Source: JBJXHG01 sp046160865
GTDB lineage: Bacteria > Planctomycetota > UBA1135 > GCA-002686595
Assembly: GCA_046160865.1 (NCBI GenBank)
Contig: JBJXHG010000164.1
Span: forward strand, 73,912 to 137,911
Direction of reading: 5' to 3'
DNA: 64,000 nucleotides
Shown here: positions 8,598 through 18,691 of the stretch, piece after piece
Position numbering within the stretch: position 1 is the stretch's first letter
How the letters are laid out: each line of letters starts with the position of its first letter
Program-made: the position numbers and the translations under genes
The notes under the pieces: model-generated
Told to the model about the DNA's origin: nothing
The model's input: only the letters and a program-made list of their open reading frames with translations
Databases searched by the model: none

Positions 8598-9947
8598 GTG
8601 CCTCCCCCGCGGCCGGTCCCGCCCCACGTGCTCCTCGAAGCCAACGCGTCCACCGAGCTCCCGGCCGCCACCTGGCTCCGACTCGCGGATGCTGCCGCCC
8701 TGCTCGGGCTGCTGATCGGCGCCGGCTTCTTCGCCACCTTGCGCTCGGCGCTCGTCCACTCGCACGCGCCGCGCGTGCTGGCACGCGCACGGTCCGAGCG
8801 CTCCAAGGCACGCGTCGAGCCACTGCTCGCACACGCCGACACGCTGGCGACGAGTGCGCGGATCTTCGAGGCGGGCTTCGAGTTCGTCTTCGCATTCCTG
8901 TTGCTCAGCGTCCTCGCGGACGGGCAGCCGCTCGACCTCGGAATGGTCGTCTGGGCAACGCTGGTCGCTGTGCCGCTGCGGCTGACGTTCACCGAGATCC
9001 TCGCCACGCCGATCGCCTTCCGCCGCGGCGACACACTGCTCTTGTGGGTGCTGCCCGCGTTCCACCTGCTTCAGATTCCGCTTCGCTGGCTCGTGCGTGC
9101 GCTCGAAGGCATCCGCCGCGCGCTCATGCGCGTGGTGGGGCTGCGTCAGAACCCAGCGACCTCGCGACAGATCGTGGAGGGGCTGCGCCAGGTCATCCAC
9201 TCCGCCGAGCGCGACGGTGACCTCGACGAGACCGAGCGCGAGATCATCGGCCGGGTGATGGAGTTCCGCGACGTAAACGTCACGGCCGTCATGACGCCGC
9301 GAACGGAGATCCATGGCGTCGAAGCGAGCGACGGCTTGCTGGCCGCCGCGCGGGCGACCGCGGAGTCAGGGCACAGCCGCATCCCCGTATACGACGGCAG
9401 CCTCGACACGATCGTCGGGATCGTGACCGCGCGCGATCTCGTCGCCGCGGCCGCGGACGCCGGCCTCGAGCATGGCTCGCTCAAGAGCCTACTGCGCCCG
9501 GCGTTCTTCGTGCCGGAGACGAAGCGCGTCTCGGAGCTGTTGACCGAATTCCGCCGCGAGCAGATCAAGCTCGCGATCGTGCTCGACGAGTACGGCGGAA
9601 CGGCGGGGCTCGTCACGCTCGGCGACATCATCACGGAGATCGTCGGCGACATCCCCGACGAGTTCGACGAGAAGAGCAAGGACCCGATCCGCCGTCTGCC
9701 GAACGGCAGCGCCGAGGTCGATGCGAGCTTGCACGTCTCCGAGGTCAACGAGGAGCTCTCGCTCGAGATCCCGGAAGGCGAGGACTACGAAACGCTGGCG
9801 GGCTTCGTGCTCTCCGAGCTCGGCCACTTCCCGAAGCGCAGCGAACGCTTCACGCTCGGCGGAGTCGAGTTCACCGTCCTCGAGGCGAGCGACCGGCGCG
9901 TGCTGAAGGTCGGCGTGCGCCAGGCGCCGCAAGAAGTCGCTTCCTGA
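8598..9947 (+). CDS. CorC/HlyC-type CBS-domain membrane protein (hemolysin family)
   Basis: About 449 residues: hydrophobic segments (residues 30-170, CNNM/DUF21-like), a CBS pair with VMTPRTEIHGVEASD, GHSRIPVYDGSLDTIVGIV and LAIVLDEYGGTAGLVTLGDIITEIVG, and a C-terminal CorC/HlyC domain (YETLAGFVLSELGHFPK). The family is linked to divalent-cation export or homeostasis. I chose GTG 8598 because TAGGAT at 8582-8587 looks like a -10 box and overlaps the alternative ATG at 8586. It begins a tight operon with recO, a bamD-like gene and lptE; recO starts 5 nt after its stop. Confidence 0.85.
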   Translation: MPPPRPVPPHVLLEANASTELPAATWLRLADAAALLGLLIGAGFFATLRSALVHSHAPRVLARARSERSKARVEPLLAHADTLATSARIFEAGFEFVFAFLLLSVLADGQPLDLGMVVWATLVAVPLRLTFTEILATPIAFRRGDTLLLWVLPAFHLLQIPLRWLVRALEGIRRALMRVVGLRQNPATSRQIVEGLRQVIHSAERDGDLDETEREIIGRVMEFRDVNVTAVMTPRTEIHGVEASDGLLAAARATAESGHSRIPVYDGSLDTIVGIVTARDLVAAAADAGLEHGSLKSLLRPAFFVPETKRVSELLTEFRREQIKLAIVLDEYGGTAGLVTLGDIITEIVGDIPDEFDEKSKDPIRRLPNGSAEVDASLHVSEVNEELSLEIPEGEDYETLAGFVLSELGHFPKRSERFTLGGVEFTVLEASDRRVLKVGVRQAPQEVAS

Positions 9948-9952
9948 CGTCC

Positions 9953-10747
9953 ATGGCGGTCCTGCGCGACCACGCACTGCTCTTGCGACGCTTTCCGTAC
10001 GGCGAATCGTCGGTCGTCGCGCACGTCTTCACGCGGCAGCATGGGCAGGTCCACTTGCTCGCGAAAGGCGCGTATCGTCCCACCTCGCGCTACTTCGCGG
10101 TGCTCGACTTCTTCGACACGCTCGACCTCGAGCTCGATCGCTCGCCGCGCCGCGAACTCGATCTGCTGCGCGCAGGCGCGCTCGTCACGCGCCGCCAGCA
10201 CGTCGCGACGCGGCTCGCCACGTACGACGCCGCGCTCGCCGTGCTCGAGCTCATCGATCTCGTGTCGCGCCCCGGCCAACCCGAGAGCTGGTTGTTCGAC
10301 GCGGGCGAGCGCGCGCTCTGCGAGCTCGAGCGCGAGTCGAGAGTGCCCGACTTCGTGCGGGTTGTCTTCGCACTGAGCGTGCTCCAGAATCTCGGCCTCG
10401 CGCCGGCGGTGGAGCGCTGCGCCGCATGCGGACGCGAGCCTGGGACCAGCGCGCGCGACCGCACGCGCGCCGTCTTCTCGGCCAGCGCGGGCGGAAGGCT
10501 CTGCGCGCGCTGCGGAGACGAAGTTCGTCGGAGCGGTCGCCGCGTCGGAACACTGCCTTGCGAAGTCTTGCTCGACGCCGCCGCGCTGCTCCGCGACGAT
10601 CCGCTCCCCCTCGCCCCCGAACGGCTCGCGCAGCTGCGCGACTTCGTCGAACGCTTCATGGAATACCACCTCGAGACTCGTCCCAAGAGCCACCGCCGTC
10701 GCCTCGTCGCGACTGCGGCTCCGTCGCGCAAGGCGAGCTCGGCATGA
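9953..10747 (+). CDS. recO: DNA repair protein RecO
   Basis: The 264-residue protein belongs to the RecFOR pathway that loads RecA on SSB-coated DNA. The N-terminal OB-fold is recognisable (ALLLRRFPYGESSVVAHVFT, GQVHLLAKGAYR). The C-terminal helical domain carries the zinc-binding pairs CAAC (in ERCAACGREPG) and CARC. Its stop overlaps the start of the next gene by ATGA, coupling it to an outer-membrane assembly lipoprotein gene, an odd functional mix apparently fixed by compact organisation. Confidence 0.93.
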   Translation: MAVLRDHALLLRRFPYGESSVVAHVFTRQHGQVHLLAKGAYRPTSRYFAVLDFFDTLDLELDRSPRRELDLLRAGALVTRRQHVATRLATYDAALAVLELIDLVSRPGQPESWLFDAGERALCELERESRVPDFVRVVFALSVLQNLGLAPAVERCAACGREPGTSARDRTRAVFSASAGGRLCARCGDEVRRSGRRVGTLPCEVLLDAAALLRDDPLPLAPERLAQLRDFVERFMEYHLETRPKSHRRRLVATAAPSRKASSA

Positions 10748-11841
10748 GCCGCTCGCGCACGAGAACCCGCGCGGTGCTGCGCGGGGCGAGCTGCGTGCTC
10801 TTCGTCGTGCTCGGGAGCTGCGCTTCGCTTCCGAGCTGGTTCCCCGGGTCGAACGCACCCGCCAAGCTCGACGCCGAGCGCGTGCCGGCCGCGATCGAGG
10901 CGGCCGAGCAGGATCTCGCTGCGGGCCGGTCGGAGCGCGCGCTCGACTGGATGCGCTCGGCCTCGCGTTCGACGGGCTTGTCGAGCGACACGCGCCAACG
11001 CGTGCAAGAGCTGCTCGAGCGTGCGGCACGCGCGCGCGTGGACGAGCTCTCGCAACCGGGCTCGGATCCCGAGGAGCTGGCCGACATGCTCGAGATCGAC
11101 CTGCCGCGCCAGATCGCGGTGGCGGCCGGCGTGCGCGCCGCGCGCCGCATGTTCGAGCTCGGCGAGCCGATGGACGCGTACCGACTGCTCAAGAAGGTCG
11201 ACACACGCTTTCCGTTGCACCACGAGCGCGTCGCGGCCGGCGATCTGCTGTTCGAGATCGGCGAGAGCCTCTCGCGCGACACGTCGAGCTTCCTCGGGCT
11301 GTTCCGCAAGTCGGACGACGCCCAAGAAGTGCTCGAGTACCTCGTGCTCTTCTACCCGTGGACCAGCACGTGTGACCGCGCGTACGAGATCCTCGCGCGC
11401 ATGTACGAGGAGGAAACGGAGTGGGATCTCGCGATCGAGCGACACGAGAAGCTCGTGCTGAATCACCCCGGCAGTCCGTTGCGCCCGGCGAGCCAAGCGC
11501 GGATCCCCCACCTGCGCCTGCAATCGCTGCGCAGCCCCGAGTACGACCGCTCGCAGCTCGTGCAAGCCGAGCGCGAGCTCGTCGAGTGGCTGCGTGCATT
11601 CGCGGGGCACGAGCGGGAGGCCGAGGTGCGCGTCGATCTGGCCGACTGCCTGCGCCGGCTGTCCGACAGTGACATGGTCATCGCGCGCTTCTACGAGCGC
11701 GTCGACAACGCGTTCGGTGCGCGGTTCCACGCCGTGCGCGCGGCGGACGCCGCACGCCGCGCGGGCGACGAGGCACGCGCGCAGGAAGCCGACCGGTTCG
11801 CGTCCACGTTCCCGGCGACGGCCGCCGAGGTGAACCCGTGA
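10744..11841 (+). CDS. BamD-like TPR lipoprotein (outer-membrane assembly)
   Basis: The 365-residue protein has a lipoprotein signal ending in VVLGSC (Cys about residue 25), followed by helical tetratricopeptide-like repeats such as LFYPWTSTCDRAYEILARMY and RHEKLVLNHPGSPLRP, typical of BamD/YfiO. BamD scaffolds insertion of beta-barrel proteins. The start overlaps the recO stop (ATGA) and its stop overlaps the lptE-like start (GTGA), and the LPS-export lipoprotein neighbour supports an envelope role. Family members usually have about 245-280 residues; this one is longer, so it may be a diverged TPR lipoprotein. Confidence 0.7.
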   Translation: MSRSRTRTRAVLRGASCVLFVVLGSCASLPSWFPGSNAPAKLDAERVPAAIEAAEQDLAAGRSERALDWMRSASRSTGLSSDTRQRVQELLERAARARVDELSQPGSDPEELADMLEIDLPRQIAVAAGVRAARRMFELGEPMDAYRLLKKVDTRFPLHHERVAAGDLLFEIGESLSRDTSSFLGLFRKSDDAQEVLEYLVLFYPWTSTCDRAYEILARMYEEETEWDLAIERHEKLVLNHPGSPLRPASQARIPHLRLQSLRSPEYDRSQLVQAERELVEWLRAFAGHEREAEVRVDLADCLRRLSDSDMVIARFYERVDNAFGARFHAVRAADAARRAGDEARAQEADRFASTFPATAAEVNP

Positions 11842-12344
11842 GCGCGCTCCTCGCGCGTCTCCGCGGGGCGCGCCTCGCCCTCATGCTCGTCGCCCTTTCC
11901 AGCGCGTGCGGTTACTCCTCCGGCTTGCGCGTCACCGAGCGGCACCGCACCGTCGGCCTCGAGGTGTTCAAGAACGACAGCTTCGAGCGCGACCTCGAGC
12001 GCTTGCTCTACGACGAGCTCGCGCGCGCGCTGCGCGACTACAGCGATGCTGAGCTCGTGGACCCGAGCAAAGCCGAGGTCGTCGTGCGCGGCACGATCCA
12101 GACGTACCACCGCCGATCGGGCATCCGCAGCACCGACAATCAGCTGCTCGAAACCGGGGTCTACATCCAGGTCGCGGCGAACTTGCACGAGCGCGGCTCG
12201 GCCGCGGATGCCCCACCGGTCAGCGCACACTGCTGGGTCGGCTTCGTGACGGGCGACGCGGAGAACGAGCGCACGGCGCGCGACCGGGCGCTGCGACACA
12301 TCGCCGAAGAGGTCGTCCTGGATCTCTTCACGCCCGTGAACTAG
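11838..12344 (+). CDS. LptE-like LPS-assembly lipoprotein
   Basis: The 168-residue protein has a signal peptide and lipobox LSSAC followed by GYSSG, the CGY beginning typical of LptE. A mixed alpha/beta domain follows, including VGLEVFKNDSFERDLERLLYDELARAL and VVVRGTIQTYHRRSG. LptE plugs the LptD translocon that delivers LPS to the outer leaflet. The GTG start overlaps the previous stop (GTGA). Its presence suggests an LPS-bearing outer membrane. LptE proteins are weakly conserved; the call rests on signal, length and position. Confidence 0.72.
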   Translation: MSALLARLRGARLALMLVALSSACGYSSGLRVTERHRTVGLEVFKNDSFERDLERLLYDELARALRDYSDAELVDPSKAEVVVRGTIQTYHRRSGIRSTDNQLLETGVYIQVAANLHERGSAADAPPVSAHCWVGFVTGDAENERTARDRALRHIAEEVVLDLFTPVN

Positions 12345-12632
12345 TGTCCTGCGTCGGAAGTTCAGCCGCAGATCGAGCTCTGCGCGCCGACGGCAGCGCG
12401 CGGCAGCGCCGGCAACCAGGTGCGGTTCCCGAGCCGGTCGCGCGACCACGGCGGAGATGCAAGCGCTCGCTCGCGCGGTCGAAATTGCGACGCAAGACTC
12501 GGCGCGACGCGCTCGTCGAGTCCGGAATTCCGTCCGCGCGATCCCTCCGGCCCGGCACCGTTCCTATCCTAATGGTGATTCGGACCCGAGCGGTTCCTGC
12601 AGGCCGCCCGACGACACGTCGATAGAAGACTC
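12345..12632 (+). promoter_or_regulatory. Intergenic region upstream of ftsH with likely promoter
   Basis: This 288-nt stretch holds no convincing gene. TATCCT at 12565-12570 is a plausible -10 box, giving a 5' leader of about 55 nt for ftsH. A perfect 12-nt palindrome GGTCGCGCGACC lies near 12436-12447. No transposase remnant could be confirmed. Confidence 0.35.
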
Positions 12633-14972
<2,340 letters not shown>

Positions 14973-14996
14973 GCGCGAGCTCGACAGTGGAGACAC

Positions 14997-15029
14997 CGCC
15001 GCCCGCGACGAACGCGGGCGGCGTGCTTT
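14997..15029 (+). terminator. GC-rich stem-loop after ftsH
   Basis: CGCCGCCCGCG (14997-15007) and CGCGGGCGGCG (15013-15023) form a perfect 11-bp stem with loop ACGAA, followed by a weak TGCTTT. It sits between the ftsH stop and the folP -10 box, so intrinsic termination is likely though the U tract is poor. Confidence 0.6.
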
Positions 15030-15031
15030 CG

Positions 15032-15037
15032 TAGACT
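15032..15037 (+). promoter_or_regulatory. -10-like box of folP, leaderless architecture
   Basis: TAGACT is followed by a 7-nt spacer and then the GTG start of folP at 15045. No ribosome binding site fits in between, which implies a leaderless mRNA. The preceding terminator stem occupies the usual -35 area. Confidence 0.5.
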
Positions 15038-15044
15038 GCCGCAC

Positions 15045-16208
15045 GTGAGCGACTGGTCGGGGGATCCGGTCTTCGGCGACCTGGCGTTGCGGCTGCGCCC
15101 GCGCGTCCTCCTCACGCTGCAGAACGAGCCCGGATCGGGGCCGTCCGCCGAGGCGACGACGTGGACCTACAGCGCGTTCTGCCGTGAACGTCTGACGCGC
15201 GACGAAGCCGCGTCGCTCGTCGGACACGACGGGCTCTTCTACCGCGACGTCCACCGCGACGGTCGCGCGGAGACACACCTGCACGCGCTCGTGCACTCCT
15301 TGCGCGCTTGCGCGCGAGATCAGCCGCTACTCGCGCTGCTGCTCGCCGCGCACGACGCGCGGTCGCGCCCGAGCGGCGATCCGCGGCTCATGGGCATCGT
15401 CAACGTGACGCCCGACAGCTTCTCCGACGGCGGAAGCTTCATCGACCCCGCGCGCGCGATCGAACACGGCCTGCAGCTCGTCGCGGACGGCGCCAAGCTC
15501 CTCGACGTCGGCGGCGAATCGACGCGGCCCGGCTCGCAGCCGGTGGACGAGGACGAGGAGCTGCGCCGCGTGCTGCCGGTCGTGCGCGGCCTCGTCGAGC
15601 GTGCGCGCGTGCCCGTGAGCATCGACACGACCAAGGCCTCGGTCGCGCGCGCGTGCCTCGACGCCGGCGCGACGATCGTCAACGACGTCAGCGGCGGGCG
15701 CTTCGATTCCCAGATGCTCACCGTCGTCGCGCGCGCCCGAGCGGGGTACGTCGTGATGCACATGCTCGGCACGCCGCGCGACATGCAGTTCGAGCCGCAC
15801 TACGTCGACGTCGTCGGCGAGGTGCTCGAGTTCCTGCGCGAGCGCTGTCGGGCGGCGCTCGAGGCCGGGATCGACCGCGCGCAGCTCTGCATCGACCCGG
15901 GCATCGGCTTCGGAAAGCTGCTCGAGCACAACGTCGCGCTGCTGCGCTCACTGAGCACGTTGCGCGCGCTCGGGCTTCCGATCCTCCTCGGCGTGTCGCG
16001 CAAGTCGTTCATCGCGACGATCGAGGATCGCGCCGACGCGCCGCGCTCCAGCGCCGCGCAACGCCTCGGCGGCACGCTCGCCGCGCTGACCGTCGGCGTG
16101 CAGGCAGGCGCCGAGATCCTGCGCGTGCACGACGTGCGCGAGGCGCGTCAGGCGGCGCTCGTTGCTCACGCGCTCGCTCGCCGCGACGGCGTCGATGCGT
16201 CGGCGTGA
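15045..16208 (+). CDS. folP: Dihydropteroate synthase with N-terminal extension
   Basis: The 387-residue protein makes dihydropteroate from p-aminobenzoate and the pterin pyrophosphate in folate synthesis. The catalytic TIM barrel starts near residue 115 with LMGIVNVTPDSFSDGG and continues with LLDVGGESTRPGSQPV, IVNDVSGG, CIDPGIGFGK and LGVSRKSFI. The first 115 residues are an extension absent from ordinary FolP (about 270-285 aa), with no domain I recognise. The GTG start is set by the TAGACT box 7 nt upstream. glmM follows after 76 nt. Confidence 0.93.
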   Translation: MSDWSGDPVFGDLALRLRPRVLLTLQNEPGSGPSAEATTWTYSAFCRERLTRDEAASLVGHDGLFYRDVHRDGRAETHLHALVHSLRACARDQPLLALLLAAHDARSRPSGDPRLMGIVNVTPDSFSDGGSFIDPARAIEHGLQLVADGAKLLDVGGESTRPGSQPVDEDEELRRVLPVVRGLVERARVPVSIDTTKASVARACLDAGATIVNDVSGGRFDSQMLTVVARARAGYVVMHMLGTPRDMQFEPHYVDVVGEVLEFLRERCRAALEAGIDRAQLCIDPGIGFGKLLEHNVALLRSLSTLRALGLPILLGVSRKSFIATIEDRADAPRSSAAQRLGGTLAALTVGVQAGAEILRVHDVREARQAALVAHALARRDGVDASA

Positions 16209-16284
16209 AGCACAGCGGGTCGACGCAGCCCTCGACGTAGCCTCCGAGGCAACGCACAATCGCGCCGCGACCGCACGAGGCACC

Positions 16285-17646
16285 TTGAAGCAAGAGCGCA
16301 TCTTCGGAACCGATGGCATCCGCGGCCGCGCCGGCGAGGGCTGGCTCACCATTCGCGCCGTGACCGCACTCGGTGCGGCGGTCGGCCAAGTTCTCGCGGC
16401 GCGCAGCACGCGCAGCCAGAACGCGCCACGGCGCGCTTTGCTCGGCCACGACGGGCGTCGCTCGGGACCGGAGCTCGAAGGCGCGCTGGCCCGCGGAATG
16501 ATGCAGAACGGCTACGAAGTGACGAGCGCCGGCCTGATGACGACGCCCGGCTTGGCGCTGCTCACGCGGCTCGAGCACTTCGAGATCGGCGCGATGATCA
16601 GCGCCTCGCACAACCCGGCCGAGGACAACGGCATCAAGGTTTTCTCCGACCAGGGCGAGAAGCTGTCCGACGCGCTCGAGATCGAGATCGAGGAGCGCCT
16701 ACGCGCGCGACCCGCGCTCGACATCGAAGGCTCGGTGCTCGCGTCCGGGCCCGAGCTCGAGCGCCGCTACCTCGCCTATCTCCTCGATCCGGTCGCGCGC
16801 GATCTCTCGCTCGACGGGCTCACGATCGTGCTCGACTGCGCGAACGGCGGCGGCAGTCGCGTCGCACCGCGCGTGCTCGGCCGTCTCGGCGCACAAGTGA
16901 TCGTGCGCGCGGCCGAGCCCGACGGCGACAACATCAACAAGGATTGTGGTGCCACGCATCCGGCGATGCTGCAGGCCGAAGTGCGCGCGCACGGTGCGCA
17001 CCTCGGCATCGCACTCGACGGCGACGGCGACCGCTGCCTGCTCGTCGACGAGCGCGGCGAGCTCGTCCACGGCGACGGCATCCTCACGCTGCTCGTGCAC
17101 CACGCCGTCGCGCACGGCACGCTCGCGACGCCGCGCGTGGTCGCGACCGTGATGAGCAACCGCGGCCTGCACCGCGCGCTGCGCGAGGTCGGTGTCGGCG
17201 TCACGACCGTCGACGTCGGCGACCGGCGCGTGGTCGAGGGCTTGCGGCGCGAACACCTCGAGCTCGGCGGCGAGCAGTCCGGCCACATCGTCTTCGGCGA
17301 GGACCACTTCTTCATCGGCGACGGCATCTACACGGCGTTGCGCGTGCTGCGCGTGATGCGCGAGACGAAGCAGAAGCTCTCGGAGCTCGCCGCCCCGTAC
17401 CGTCCGTTTCCGCAGGTGCTGCTGAACGTGCCCGTGAAGCGCCAGCCGAACCTCAGCGAGCTGCCGCGCGTCGCCGCCGCACGGACGCGCATCGAGAACG
17501 AACTCGGCCAGGACGGTCGCGTGCTGCTGCGCTACTCGGGCACCGAGCCGCTCGCGCGCGTGATGGTGGAAGGCCCCGACGGCGACCGCATCCGCGCGCA
17601 GGCACAGGAGATCGCCGCGCTCATCTCCGAGGAGATCGGATCCTGA
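16285..17646 (+). CDS. glmM: Phosphoglucosamine mutase
   Basis: The 453-residue enzyme interconverts glucosamine-6-P and glucosamine-1-P for UDP-GlcNAc, peptidoglycan and LPS synthesis. The N-terminus RIFGTDGIRG, the phosphoserine loop ISASHNPAEDNGIKVF, the metal loop ALDGDGDRC and the C-terminal phosphate-binding RYSGTEPLARVMVEG are present. I chose TTG 16285 because it places the conserved N-terminus correctly and GAGG lies about 5 nt upstream; longer starts (16162, 16195) would overlap folP. Length equals the family norm. tsaB follows immediately. Confidence 0.93.
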   Translation: MKQERIFGTDGIRGRAGEGWLTIRAVTALGAAVGQVLAARSTRSQNAPRRALLGHDGRRSGPELEGALARGMMQNGYEVTSAGLMTTPGLALLTRLEHFEIGAMISASHNPAEDNGIKVFSDQGEKLSDALEIEIEERLRARPALDIEGSVLASGPELERRYLAYLLDPVARDLSLDGLTIVLDCANGGGSRVAPRVLGRLGAQVIVRAAEPDGDNINKDCGATHPAMLQAEVRAHGAHLGIALDGDGDRCLLVDERGELVHGDGILTLLVHHAVAHGTLATPRVVATVMSNRGLHRALREVGVGVTTVDVGDRRVVEGLRREHLELGGEQSGHIVFGEDHFFIGDGIYTALRVLRVMRETKQKLSELAAPYRPFPQVLLNVPVKRQPNLSELPRVAAARTRIENELGQDGRVLLRYSGTEPLARVMVEGPDGDRIRAQAQEIAALISEEIGS

Positions 17647-17663
17647 CGCCGATCGCCGCGGAC

Positions 17664-18329
17664 TTGCTCGTCGCGCTGGAGACCTCGACGCGCACGCCGT
17701 CCGTCGCGGTCCGCAGCGGAGCTCGGGTCGCGAGCGTCGTCCTCGCGGCGGAGCGCGCGCACGCGAGCGACCTCCTGCCGGCGCTCGATCGGCTGGTGAA
17801 GAGCCTCGGCGCAGCGGCCGGCGACATCGAAGCCGTGATCGTCGGCACCGGACCGGGCAGCTACACGGGCTTGCGCGTCGGCATCGCGACGGCGCTCGGA
17901 CTCGTGCGCGGGAGCGGGGCGCGCATCTTGGGCGTCCCGTCGGGCGAAGCGCTCGCGTTCGGCGAGCTCGCTCCGGGCGAAACCGGCGTCGTCGTCCTCG
18001 ATGCCCGACAGTGCGAGATCTACTTCGCCGCGTTCCGGCGGCTCGAGCTCGAGGTCGAGATCGTGGAAGCGCCCTGCGTCGTCGCACCCGCCGCCGTGGC
18101 CGGTCGCATACCACACGACGCGCGCATCTTCGCCGATGCGACGGCCGAGCGCGTGCTCGGGCTCGACGCGGCCACGCGCGCGCGCGTCGTTCTCGATCGA
18201 GCTCCGTCAGCGGAAGCTCTGCTCGCACTCGGCTCGCTGCGGCTCGCGCGCGGGATCGAGCACGCAAGCGCCGCGGTCGAGCCCTTGTACTTGCGCCCGT
18301 TCACGTCGGGCAGCAACCGCAAGACCTGA
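17664..18329 (+). CDS. tsaB: tRNA threonylcarbamoyladenosine biosynthesis protein TsaB
   Basis: About 221 residues. TsaB is the ASKHA-fold partner of TsaD in making t6A at tRNA position 37. Family signatures are LLVALETSTRTPSVAV at the N-terminus and VGTGPGSYTGLRVGIATALGLV. No ATG is available. Candidates are TTG 17664, which fits the usual N-terminus, or CTG 17643, which overlaps the glmM stop as CTGA and has GAGGAG 8 nt upstream. An imperfect 176-nt hairpin begins 7 nt after the stop. Confidence 0.88.
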   Translation: MLVALETSTRTPSVAVRSGARVASVVLAAERAHASDLLPALDRLVKSLGAAAGDIEAVIVGTGPGSYTGLRVGIATALGLVRGSGARILGVPSGEALAFGELAPGETGVVVLDARQCEIYFAAFRRLELEVEIVEAPCVVAPAAVAGRIPHDARIFADATAERVLGLDAATRARVVLDRAPSAEALLALGSLRLARGIEHASAAVEPLYLRPFTSGSNRKT

Positions 18330-18335
18330 TCGCAA

Positions 18336-18511
18336 GCCCGCATTTCTCACCACGTCGCGAGCGAAACGGTGCAAGTGCCGGTGGATGCAAGTCGAGCGAC
18401 CGAGCGCACCGGAGGCGACCTGGTAAGGTCGCCGAGGAGTGCGACGGAGCTCGACGACGCAGACGCCGGCAGTTGCGCCGTTGCAGCCGCGGCGTGGTGA
18501 GAAGTGCGGGC
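18336..18511 (+). repeat. Long imperfect hairpin element (176 nt) between tsaB and alr
   Basis: GCCCGCATTTCTCACCACG (18336-18354) is the reverse complement of 18493-18511 with one mismatch. Pairing continues inward through 18355-18383 against 18464-18492 with few mismatches, then GTCGAGC (18391-18397) with GCTCGAC (18449-18455), CGCAC with GTGCG, and an apical GGCGACC-TGGTAA-GGTCGCC (18414-18433). No ORF with family resemblance fits. It may be a structured RNA, an attenuator or terminator, or a miniature inverted-repeat element. The outer arms carry the motif CGTGGTGAGAAATGC, which recurs elsewhere in the window. Confidence 0.8.
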
Positions 18512-18603
18512 GAGCGCTCGGACGCGACGGAGCGCACCGTGCACGCACGCGAACGATTCACCGTCCGTTCCTTGCGCACGCTGGATCACGCGAATCGCGA
18601 GCG

Positions 18604-18682
18604 CTAGCTTGCAGCCCTCACCTCGTCCGTCGCGAGCGTGCTAACGCAGCCGCAGCAAGACTTGGTGAGAGATGCAGGCTAG
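18604..18682 (+). repeat. Second inverted repeat of the CGTGGTGAGA family, overlapping the alr promoter
   Basis: Arms at 18604-18622 (CTAGCTTGCAGCCCTCACC) and 18664-18682 (GGTGAGAGATGCAGGCTAG) are imperfectly complementary. The right arm ends inside the TAGCTT box that precedes alr. It lies about 90 nt after the larger hairpin and shares its GGTGAGAxATGCxGGC core, so alr expression is plausibly controlled here. Confidence 0.7.
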
Positions 18683-18685
18683 CTT
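18680..18685 (+). promoter_or_regulatory. -10-like box of alr, leaderless architecture
   Basis: TAGCTT is separated by 6 nt from the alr GTG at 18692, leaving no room for a ribosome binding site. The box overlaps the right arm of the inverted repeat at 18604-18682. The peroxiredoxin promoter has a very similar sequence preceding its own TAGACT. Confidence 0.5.
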
Positions 18686-18691
18686 GCGACC

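Noticed and set aside
12345..12632. Possible insertion-sequence remnant between lptE and ftsH
   Set aside because: No transposase fragment or paired inverted ends could be found; it is treated as a promoter-bearing spacer.
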